Shown: piece by piece, positions 11,787 to 29,312 of the stretch
Numbering within the stretch: position 1 is the first letter of the stretch
Layout of the letters: each line of letters starts with the position of its first letter
Source of the DNA: Oscheius dolichura
Lineage: Eukaryota; Nematoda; Chromadorea; Rhabditida; Rhabditidae
Direction: 5' to 3'
NCBI GenBank assembly: GCA_932521035.1
Contig: OW051494.1
Span: forward strand, 3,210,001-3,274,000
DNA: 64,000 nucleotides
Program-made: the position numbers and the translations under genes
Notes under the pieces: generated by a model
Told to the model about the DNA's origin: nothing
The model's database searches: none
The model's input: the letters and a program-made list of their open reading frames with translations, nothing else

Positions 11787-12865
11787 CTCTGAAAGAAAAC
11801 TTCTAAAATGTATAAAAGTATGTATAAGAGCAAAGTTGTTTTGAAATAGGAAGAGGAAAATCGATTTTCTTATCGCGTGTAATTTTTCTGCGGAAGCATT
11901 TACTGAAACACTAACGAGAAATACACAGATAAACAATGCCATTATTCTGTACCGATGATATTTCAAAATATATTTCGAACTGTCTTATTCACTTTATGCA
12001 ATTGGTGCAAAATTTTCAATACTTGGAATTTGGGAATCATCATCAACAGCACGATGTAAAAAACAATAAAGCTTTAGCTTCAGATATATAGATAAGAAAC
12101 ATTGATAGTATAGTATTTGAGAGAAATTCTGAATGTGAAAGAAAAAAGTCGGGTTTGGTCACCTGACTAAAGGGCGATTCACGGTGTGGAATCGAGTGCA
12201 GTGGGGGTGCGAGCCCACTAAAGAACGGGGTCTCCCCAATCGATTTTTGGAATTTTTTAGTTCTAATGTTATAAAGTGCACGTGAGGATAGCAGAAATTT
12301 TGGCAGTACTGAAGCTGATCATATATATTCACCGTTCCGCACGGAGTTTAGTCGAAGTATCGTTGGATTTTATTCGTTTTCGCATGCAATCTTACTGTAC
12401 ACTTCCGAATTGCATTTCTCGCTATATATATGCCACTGTAGCTACCGACTGAATTCAGCTAATTATATAAAATGCTACATCAATAAGAATCAAAAAATGC
12501 CGTTCAAAGAGAATGTAGCATGAACATAGTTTTTGCTGTGATTGCCTAGTGAAAATAAAAAAAAACAACAAATACAACACTCCACTCTGAAGCCTATACA
12601 CACATTTAGCAATTATATCCTATATATTTACGGTTTCAATGCCCCCTGTGAAACTGGCGAAGGTGAAGAATTTTCCGTCTGCACTAGACCTCTTCACTTC
12701 CATCAAATGTCATCTCGATAGAAAGCTCCTCGGGCAAAATCCTCTTCTTTATCTGCGCAAAATCCGGGCTGTTGACACCAATAAATGGAGTAAAAGAAGC
12801 CGCAGAAGAAGGGCGCAACCGGGTCAGCCCGATCAGCGACACACCTTGTCCTTACTCCTCAGGGT
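11787..12865. other. Intergenic region with a possible structured RNA
   Basis: About 1.1 kb between the divergently transcribed PP2C and the TSP1-like gene. A + strand ORF at 12639-12998 (PPVKLAKVKNFPSALDLF...) overlaps the first two exons of the TSP1-like gene in another frame and has no recognisable family, so it is not called. The only other structured part is the 12150-12270 tract listed separately. Confidence 0.4.
12150..12270 (+). ncRNA. Possible Sm-class small RNA (hairpins followed by Sm-site-like sequence)
   Basis: Three hairpins in a row: GATTC..GAATC, AGTGGG..CCCACT and GGGGTCTCCCC. They are followed by CGATTTTTGGAATTTTTT, which resembles an Sm-protein binding site. The order of stems then Sm site is that of snRNAs and spliced-leader RNAs. 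However, no clear terminal hairpin follows, the only candidate donor (CACG|GTGTGG) is poor, and no known snRNA core sequence was recognised. It could be a SmY-like or other RNA, or chance. Confidence 0.25.
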
Positions 12866-13979
12866 ATGCGATATATCTTGTCCTTACTTCTCACGCTCTC
12901 TGCAATTCCTTATGGTATCCGTTTGCCCCCATTTTTTAAATTTAACTATAAGGACGGAGTCAGCTAGCTGCAGTTTACTCCGATGCCAGCCGGAGTAACG
13001 TCTGCAGCCACTGGAGCAGTTGGGGGCAATGTGTATGGCCCTCAGGAGACGGTCAAGTGAATCTTTCGATCTAGCGCTTCTCCCTATCTCCGGGTCATAA
13101 ATAGTGAACGGTTTCAGTCCACCTATCTTGACCAAGTTGGTCATCTATGTCAGCGCCATTGGTTTTACACTTTTGTCGCTCGATACAAAACGGTAATTAC
13201 TACGGTTACGACCGGAAAGAGATACCTTTAGGTCCTCGACAACTTCTACAACTATATGCACAGCATCTTGAAGAGTAGTAAACCGTGCGGCCTCTGTTCT
13301 TACAGACAGAGTTGTGGCTTTGGAGGGGATAAAAAGTGCCATTTGAGCCCATTTACGTAGGTAATTCAAAGAAAGAAGAAGAAAAAGTGTTGTAGAGTGG
13401 ACGGAGGGAGGCCGATTATTCCATTCTACGTGGCGGAACATGTCTGTTCTAAAGATAATTTAGGAGGGCACAGTCAAGTGGATTCGTGTGTCGTTGACTA
13501 CAATTTAACAAAGGTATGTACAGCAATGAGAATGAGGCCAAAAGATCGGAAAGTTTTGATAATCGATGCGAGAATTGGGCAGTTTTGAATCCATGGGAGT
13601 TTGGTTATTACCGAGACTGTAAAAATGATTACAGCAAGGCGACAAGGAATGTGTTTTGTGGCCAACCCCAAAAGTTGACCTTTCTTCGATAGAGCCTGTC
13701 TTCAAGACGCATATCGAAACCCTCGGTTGGTATACATGTACTACGCAAACCAAGTGAGTATTGTTTCACAATGATCTGTATTGATGAATATATCCTGAAA
13801 TTGTATTCAGGAAATACCGCAAAGGCAAAGGCAGAAAAGCACGGTACAGGAAGGAAAAAGTTTGTCGCTGCTGTTGCTTCCCCTTCCGTCCAAATCCAAA
13901 AACTTACAAGTGTGAATATGTAGAAGGTCTTCCTAAAGCTCCGGGAATGGAGTTTTTAACTAATGAGCTTAGGAAATAA
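12866..13979 (+). CDS. Small secreted cysteine-rich protein with TSP1-like segment, seven exons
   Basis: Exons read as 12866-12914, 12953-13056, 13118-13192, 13232-13356, 13396-13513, 13635-13753 and 13811-13979. All phases agree and give 252 residues with no internal stop. Residues 1-17 ([17 protein letters not shown]) are a textbook signal peptide. [13 protein letters not shown] near residue 30 matches the start of a thrombospondin type-1 repeat. Cysteine-rich stretches follow ([38 protein letters not shown]), then a basic run ([15 protein letters not shown]) and [17 protein letters not shown]. Introns are 38-121 bases. An acceptor (CTTACTCCTCAG) ends two bases before the ATG. Role unknown; secreted or extracellular-matrix function is inferred. 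It is invisible to single-ORF scans because no exon exceeds 169 bases. Confidence 0.7.
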
Positions 13980-14077
13980 TTTATAAATAAACTATGTACA
14001 TACTCTATCATATCTATTATTATTACAAATCTGTTAAAACTATAAAGTGTGGAATGCTAAAGCCAACCGAGTTAAAT

Positions 14078-21997
<7,920 letters not shown>

Positions 21998-22173
21998 AGT
22001 ATGATCTAAATAACTGGAAATTTTAAAATGTTCTAAAAAGACAATTCAGCGGGCCAGTGCAGCACATAGGACAAAATATACAAGCTTAATAAAACAGTAC
22101 AAATTCATTTTGACAGCAACAACAAATAACAGCTTGGTAAAATTAACAATGTTCAAACCACAAATTCAAGTCC

Positions 22174-23070
22174 TCAGTACATGACGTCCATATTAGTATT
22201 GCGAGGCTTCTTGATTTTTTCCATGTTTTTAGTAATAAGGTCGTGAAGAGTGCTGTAGTGGTTCCGAACTTCCAGAATTACCAATCTAAGAACATAATTG
22301 CACTATTAAAATTAAATAATAGCTAAAAACTTACCGAATGTTGATAAACTGCTTCTCATCCATGTCTAAGATGGCTCGTCGGTAATCAGAGACGTGGGGA
22401 TACTTGGCTACTTTTGTCAGAAGTTTTGCTCTGCTAGTGAAATAGCGGCTCATTTGATCTAAGAAAGAGGCAGCTTCGCTTTCAACGTTGCGTACTTCAT
22501 TCAAAGCCTCTTCTTGAATGCTAACACCGAAATTGTTGCCATCTTCAATTCGTGGAATAAGGAATGTTATCCACATTTTAACCTGAATTATTTCTGTTGA
22601 TCTGATTTCCATTTTACCTTGTTCACACTCTCAACAGCATCTCGAAGCAGAGGCCTCACATCATCCATAAGTTCGGCTAACTTGTCATTGCATGGTACAG
22701 TGCCGCGAATAAATCCGTAAACAGGTGCGCCTAAATAGAAAATGAATGAAAAATTTTGCACTCGCCGTTTAACTCATGTCCATCGTCATCAGTAATTTTC
22801 ATTCTCTTCTTTAGCGGTTCTTCGGAGCCCATTTCGGGAATGGGAATATTGAGATCATCCTTCGGCATAATTTCCGAAATTCTATCATAGGAAAAACGAG
22901 AGCTCTTAAACAAATACCTAAACGTACATGGAAATAAGCCAAACCTGAAGAAGACTTTCGAAATGAAGAACACGACGAGGAAACTCTTTTGTCACTAATC
23001 GTTCTGCCTCAACGAATAGTTCCTGTTTGAACTCATTTAGTTCTTTGTTCGGTTCCTCACTCTTTGTCAT
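22174..23070 (-). CDS. psme3: Proteasome activator PA28-gamma (REG gamma) subunit
   Basis: 11S proteasome activator, an ATP-independent heptameric cap of the 20S proteasome, nuclear in animals. It starts MTKSEEPNKELNEFKQELF at 23070, directly after a TTATGATTACAG acceptor. Helix 1 contains EAERLVTKEFPRRVLHFESL. A short linker carries basic KKRMKITDDDGHELNG, resembling the nuclear-signal region of the gamma type. The C-terminal bundle has VKMWITFLIPRIEDGNNFGV (containing the activation loop), SIQEEALNEVRNVESEAASF, YPHVSDYRRAILDMDEKQF and HYSTLHDLITKNMEKIKKPR, ending NTNMDVMY. The C-terminal tyrosine fits the proteasome-docking tail. It lies between MITD1 and PI4KA in a tight same-strand run. 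Confidence 0.95.
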
Positions 23071-23208
23071 CTGTAATCATAATGAAATAATAAAAAAAAT
23101 ACTACAAATATCATAGATAATCAATGACAAACGTCTAGAGATCCCATAGAAATGAACGACTAATGATTATTTTATTTTAAATATTTACAAATGACTACAA
23201 TAACAAAC

Positions 23209-24064
23209 TTAGGTTCGTATTTTGAAGATATCCACAGTTGTTTCATGGCATTTTCTTAAATTCATATCGCACGCACCCAAAGCATATTTTCCTGGATTTT
23301 TAAAATAGTCTAAGCCTCGTCCAATTTTTACGATCCATCCATTATTAAATCTACCGCAATTATTATTAATATCCAATACAACTTACTTGATTTCACGATC
23401 ATGGATATTTGGTTCAAAATAAACGTCTAGGCGAATATCTTTTAATTTCAAACTGTTCTCTAATTCCTTGAATGCAGGTTCGCTAGATTTAGCATCCGTG
23501 CTTGTTTTCAGAGTTATGAGATTTATATTCCTGGCGAATCTTACCAACATTTCACAAAATCGTACAAAATTCAAAATCTATTAAATCTTAAGATGTACTA
23601 TTTAATATTACCTGGTGATGAGCAATAATATATGCATCTTGAACATACACAGCCGTCAACTTATCATTAAGGCATTTACTAAAGACTGATTCGTAGCTGT
23701 GACCAATGGAATCGGCCGCTATCCTTCTTTGTTCCAGTACATCCACCTAAATAGAAGTTCTACACGAATAAGACAAAATATCTACCGTATGGCGCACTTG
23801 TAGTTTCAACTCTTCTGCCCTATTTAAATATTGTGCTACTTTTTCCGCGAAGGGGGTTTTTCGATGATCATCGGACGGGAGAGATCTGTAAATCTGAAGA
23901 TCAATCATTTTTAAGTAAATTAGTATATACCTTATATACTCGACTAATTTCTCAACTCCTGATGTGTACTTCAAAAGGGCATCATTGGATCTGCCACTTT
24001 TATCCAAATTTGTAGCCTCTGATAACACATTTATGGCATCTTGCAGGAGGGATTCTTTGCTCAT
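23209..24064 (-). CDS. mitd1: MIT domain-containing protein 1 (MITD1)
   Basis: ESCRT-III-associated protein acting in abscission. It starts [20 protein letters not shown] at 24064. The MIT three-helix domain (to about residue 80) continues [18 protein letters not shown] and [19 protein letters not shown]. The C-terminal phospholipase-D-like domain has [53 protein letters not shown]-type sequence (read here as [19 protein letters not shown]), [15 protein letters not shown] and [16 protein letters not shown]. Both domains of the family are present. An AACAATTTCAG acceptor ends four bases before the ATG. It is the first gene of the run MITD1-PSME3-PI4KA and diverges from dynactin-2. Confidence 0.93.
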
Positions 24065-24621
24065 TGGTCTGAAATTGTTTATGGATAAAAACTGGACAAT
24101 ATTTCTCTTTGAAGAAAGAACTAAAACAATGAAGTTAGCTTTGAACAAGTGTATAACCACAAAAAAACACGACGGTCTTGTTTATGTGGCCTCAATATAC
24201 ACCGTAAATGTTTCTTTTTGGTATTTTTTTAATGCTTTTTATCCAAAAGGATGACTGGCCAAAGATATCAATAACAAACGTGGAATGGGTAGCAGATAGT
24301 TTCGTTTTTGTTCGTAAGCGGTGTCATGCAATGAAGAGCTATACATATGAAGAGAGATACATACGCTCACTGGTACTTGATCGAACTTGCGCTTGTGATT
24401 TGTGTATGTATACGCCTATTGTGTATGTATAAAAACAAGTACAAGCAAAATGACTTGATTGTCGAGCTTTACAAAAAAACCAAATTGAACGTTCAATGTT
24501 CGATCTAACAATGCAGCGGCCTTTTTTGTTGCACGTTTGGGCTCAGCTTTTGCTCCGCACGCTATAGCTCCTCACCATTTCAATATTTGCAACGTGTATT
24601 TCCAGGTCTCAATTTATTCTT
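24065..24621. promoter_or_regulatory. Divergent intergenic region between MITD1 and dynactin-2
   Basis: About 550 AT-rich bases that must hold the promoters of two divergent genes. No canonical TATA box in a convincing position was found. The + strand ORFs here have no recognisable product. Confidence 0.4.
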
Positions 24622-26034
24622 ATGGCTTCTTTCCGACAGAATGAAGATGTATTCGAAAGTGACGATATCCCCGAAGTCGACAGAAATGTATTCAATAGAG
24701 ATGAGCCCAAAAATCCAAATATTGAATTAGTAGTTTTATTTATTTTTGTTATACAGCCAATTTATAGATCCATATCGACATAGATGCCGCTAAGAAGAAA
24801 TTCGGTGATAGAATTCTTAACTGTCGTGGTGTAGGTAAGTTATAGTTTTTTTTACAGACAACAGAACTCGTGATATCAGATTTCTCCGATTCGATAGCTA
24901 AAAAACGACTAGCGGCATATGGAAGTTCGGCTTATGTGCTTGAAGTTGTAGGACGTGGTTTGCTTTCAATATAATGTTTTTATATATCGGAATGTTTGAG
25001 ATTATCCCGAAATGGAAACACCCGAGCAGAAGTTTAATCGTCTCACCTACGAACTAATTGAGTTTGCTAAAGAAATAACGGTATTTTTATATCATTTGTT
25101 GAAAACATTTATAAAAAGGAAACAAATCACAAAAGCTCAGATCCACTTCTTAACGTGGGAACAATAAATCAACTACTAGAAGAATTAAAGGTGGTTCTGT
25201 TTTTGTTACATATCTTATGGGAGAGCAAATTTAGGATGTGAAAGCGAATAAACCAGTTGGTAAAACGTTAACTGCTGTTCAAAATCAAGATTCTGGACAG
25301 CCTCTTCGTGCATCAACAGATTCGGCGGTTACTAAACAGTTACATTGAATTTACTTAAATTTCAGTTAATTCCATTAGAGCAAAGGCTAAGACGTTTAGA
25401 GACGCTTGTTGGGCAGCATGACGGAACCAAACAATCTTTAGTGGATACTGTTGAAGAACTGAAGTAGGAATGTTTAGACAACTCATACTCAAAAAAACTT
25501 TTAGACTTCGTGCTGATTCTCTAAATTCAGTTTACATTGACACCGTTGAAGCTAGGCTCAATCAGATTTTAACTAAGCTTGACCAGGTTTGAGATTTTGC
25601 GTCCTTTGTATTTCAATTAATTCAGGTTGAAGAGCGCAAAGATAAAGTCAACATCCATAGTGAGATAGAAGCCGAAGTAAACGACCTTGTTGCTTTGATG
25701 AAAAAATGGGATGCTTCTTGTTCTGCCCTTCCAGCTAATGTTAAAAGAGTACAAGCCCTTCATCGTCTCCATGAACAAGGTACGCATTATTTAAGACTTC
25801 CTAATTTTCTCATTGTAGCCCATAATTTTTCTGAGCGTGTGTCACGTTTAGCCGGCCTCCGTGATAGCGTCGAAAAAGCTGTTGCTGCTGATAGAGAGAC
25901 TCTGCGAGATTTACAGGTTGCACGGGCTATTGATTCCGCAATATGTATTTTAGATAAAAGCAAATGAAGATTTTAGTTCTATGACCGAACAAATTGCTGC
26001 TCTACAGAAACGGCTGGACAACTTGGGCAAGTAA
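24622..26034 (+). CDS. dctn2: Dynactin subunit 2 (dynamitin, p50)
   Basis: Subunit of dynactin's shoulder complex, linking dynein to cargo. It starts MASFRQNEDVFESDDIPEVD at 24622; the family's N-terminus has the same ..DVYETSDLPEDD pattern. An exon then reads HIDIDAAKKKFGDRILNCRG and the following one DFSDSIAKKRLAAYGSSAY. Coiled-coil sequence follows: LIPLEQRLRRLETLVGQHDG, VEARLNQILTKLDQVEERKD, RVQALHRLHEQ, and a final FSSMTEQIAALQKRLDNLGK. At least eight introns, most 40-60 bases. An ATTTCCAG acceptor lies 16 bases before the ATG. The protein is shorter than the vertebrate one, mainly in the low-complexity part after the N-terminus. Confidence 0.9.
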
Positions 26035-26333
26035 CCACTTTTCTTTCGATTATTTATTCATATTGTGGCATGATCAATCTAAACATAATTTACGTACATA
26101 TAAAAGGCTTTATTTTATAAGGAAAATTCTACACGGATAGAACAGATAAAATGAGATCACAAAATACTACGCAACCATAAATACTCTTTTCAAGTTCAAA
26201 TTTCCCTGAGCAAATGGGAAGAGAGAACTTTTATGTGCGCGAGACTAGATGGCAGAAAGACGCGTATAAAATACAAGAAGGTATTAGATATGTGACAAGA
26301 CTATGAGTGTTTTGTATAATACCCAGGATAAAA

Positions 26334-29312
26334 CTACACACCGGCTGAATCAACCGAAGACGTCCTATTCATGTAACGGGTTACCGAATTGGGACGATCG
26401 GCTTCACTCAACATTGGATCATGGTTTACACCGTAAATTTTGATGACTTTACGGCCCATGCGCTGCATCAGCTCCATTGATACTTTGTGAGCAGTACGCA
26501 GGGATGTGTGCCATTCTTTCAGCGAAATATCATCCTGAAATACTCTCCAAGGGAATTCCAGCTACTAACTGTATTTGTTAAGCTGATTCTCTGCTCCTTC
26601 AGGCCGTCTTTCAGCTTCACTACAATTGCGTTTTCATTCTTCACTGGCTGCAAGTCAGCACAGACGTCCTCGATTTGATCCATAAAAACCAGCTAAACCA
26701 TTTCTCCTTATAAAAATCCCCTTGGATTACCTCTGGTTTTCCACTGAGGGACTCTGGATACAGCTCGAGTCTGGATGGATATAATTTTCCATAGCGCGTC
26801 TGCCAAGCTGACGTGAAAGGGCCTCCCAATTTCTTGATGTATCCATGTACAATAACATCGGAATCTTTCTCGTCCACGGCAATTTTTGCCTTTTGCTTTG
26901 CTCTCTTTTTACTTTCAGCTTTGTCGGCGTCTTGATTGACTACCTGAACCGAATTTTCTTCTGAAGGAATAAGAAAAGGCGCACCTCAAAGATGGTCTCT
27001 GCAATTTCATTCTGCCACCTTTCGGATATTGTTATATTGAAATTCTTATAGAGATCGCTGTCTCCCTCGCTCAATTTTACGCCCTTGACCTCGTCGTCGT
27101 CGAAGTTTCCGATGTCAAACGCGTCGGCCGCATTGACCTCTCCCCTCGGTGGGATCAGAGGAGGCGTCATCCGACGGAGGTAGACCTGAACAAGGCACTG
27201 GCCGGCTAAAAAGACGGCAACAAACCGTCTGCCAGTCGACGTCTTTGAAGAAGGGATGCTCCTTGACCTCCGAGGGACCTCGTCCCCGACAGCCTAGCCG
27301 ATCTGGCACGTCCCGCTTGAGCAGCCCCTCGAGGAGGTCCCTACAATCCGGGGTCAGACCGTCGTTCGGCAGCTCGATGTCCTGTGTCATGGTCATCTTG
27401 TCTATCTCATTCTTGTCTTTGCTCTTGTGTTGTCGGAATGGGGAATGACCCTGAAGAGTACCGGGTTGGGAGGGGAGAAGGGAGAACACACCTTGAGCAA
27501 TTTATACAGCATACAACCGAGAGAGAACCAGTCGGCCGACGAATCGTAGGCTACCCCTTTGGCCAGGACTTCGGGGGCCATGTACCCGTGGGTACCGCTG
27601 AAAAGGGGGGAGTTAGCCGGGGAGGAGGGAGGACGACTTACACAGAGGCGTGGGGCTTCTTTTTGGAGAAATCACAAGCCAATCCGAGGTCGGAGACTCT
27701 CACCTGAAAAGAGAGGATGGGTAATACAGGTCAAGGGATGGAGGATGGATGACGGCCCCTCGAGACCCTGCATCCATACAGTCTCGGCAGCAAAATCCCT
27801 GTGTTCAAATGAAAAAAATCCTCCCGTCCTCCAGGAGGATGGCCAACTCACGTGTCCGTTCTCATCCAGTAGAATATTGGCCGGTTTCAGATCCCGATAG
27901 ACGACGTATCGATTGTGCATGTGTTCGAGTCCCAATATAACCTGATAGCTTTGAAATGTATCCGAGGAGGAGAGAAGGCCTACCTCGGCTGCGTAGAAGA
28001 GCATCTCCAACTCGGTGAAGACGCCGTGTTGACTCAGATGGTAGTGGAGATCGCCGCCGTTCATCAGGTCCAGGATGAAACACAACTTGTCCGGCGTTTG
28101 AAAGGCATACGTCATACAGACGATGAAGGGACAGTCTTGCTGGAATGGCCTCTATAAAGAGAAGTGGGAGGGGACAGACCCCCGTGGAGACGAGGCTGAG
28201 CATGATCCGTTCGTTGAGGGCCAGCGTCTCTCCCTGCTTCATCTTGATCCTCTTCTTGTCGAGACACTTCATTGCGTACATCTTGCCCGTGTCCGCCTTC
28301 CGGCATCCGTAGACCTCGCCGAATCCTCCCCGTCCGATGATCCTGTGCACGGAGAAGTCATTCATCGTCAGCTGCATGTTCAGCTCGAGATTCTTCCACT
28401 GGCAGAAACGGGTGAATTTCTCACTAAAAGGGGGAGGATGGAGGACGGGAGGACGATGGAGACCTACCTCTCGAGGAACCGCTGAAAGATGTCTCCCTTC
28501 AGCTGGTCACAAATCTCGACGACGTACCTCTAAACCGGGGGATTACTGTGGAGGAGAGGGGGAAGGGTACCTGAAATAAATCCGGGGGTACGTTGCCTTT
28601 TAGCAGGTGGAACTGGACATGTTGCAGGGACTCCTTCGAGTAGTTCTGAAACAGCCAATATCTCTCTCGGTCCCCTGGTAAGGACCCGAGCCTGCACTCA
28701 TAAAATCTCGGCACTACAATGAGAAGGCTCTGCCGAGACTGTACGGGTGCGGGGGCCCGTGCCACAGGGCTGTCCTCTTACGTGAGCGTGGGCCAGCATC
28801 TCAACCATAATATGATGATCGTATATTTCCCGAGCCTTGGTGAGTCTCTCCTCGGGCGTTTCCATCTTCTCGTACTCCTTTATCTAAACCATCCCCGAGC
28901 TACAAATAAACCGGGCAGAAGGACTCACCGCCTCGTAGAATTTGATCTGCGGGCAGGCGTTCTCCGTCACATTCTCGGCAAAATCTTTCAGGAGGAGAAA
29001 GCCAAGCCGCTGGTTGAAAATCTTCTCGAATTTAATTTCACCCGTCTTTTCCAGATACTTTTGCATTATACTCCTCACACTGAAAACGCGTCAATATTGC
29101 TTGGCTAGTGAATTCGGCGAGGTCAATTCGCCAAAAAACCTGCTCATTTTACAAATTGGAATAGGACAAATATGATAAAAAGAAGAGGGAATACAGTACC
29201 TGGGATCTGGTAGAGTAATGCGCTTGCTGGCCCTGGCCGCCGGCTGGCTTCGGCTCTTCTCCATGGCCATGAGGTAGCTGACATCTGCCAGCACTGCCTC
29301 CAAGTCTGCCAT
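26334..29312 (-). CDS. grk-2: G protein-coupled receptor kinase, GRK2/3 (beta-ARK) class
   Basis: Kinase that phosphorylates active GPCRs and is recruited to membranes by G-beta-gamma. It starts [20 protein letters not shown] at 29312, then the RGS-homology domain ([20 protein letters not shown]). Kinase domain: [58 protein letters not shown], the catalytic [20 protein letters not shown], then a DLG-type segment. A PH domain follows ([39 protein letters not shown]), ending [17 protein letters not shown] and a tail to 26334. The PH domain marks the GRK2/3 class. Base composition changes within the gene: 3' exons AT-rich, 5' exons GC-rich. Introns hold two insertions of the CTGCCGAG motif family. 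An acceptor lies 19 bases before the ATG. Confidence 0.95.
27767..27791 (-). repeat. Single copy of the CTGCCGAG-N4-TACGGGTGCAGG motif in a GRK2 intron
   Basis: The minus strand reads GCTGCCGAGACTGTATGGAT followed by GCAGG. It differs from the consensus arms by two bases and has no inverted partner nearby. Confidence 0.6.
28691..28753. repeat. 63-base foldback of the CTGCCGAG motif in a GRK2 intron
   Basis: The left arm CCTGCACTCATAAAATCTCG at 28691 is inverted against TGCCGAGACTGTACGGGTGC at 28731, with about 18 bases between. The layout is the same as at 155-230, so this is a second inverted pair of the same family. Confidence 0.65.

Noticed and set aside
11661-11966. Hydrophobic N-terminal extension of the PP2C (MKYHRYRIMALFICVFLV...)
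   Set aside because: A TTTCTTTCAG acceptor lies between it and MGQTLSEP, and the family starts at MGQTLS; the extension is intron or UTR.
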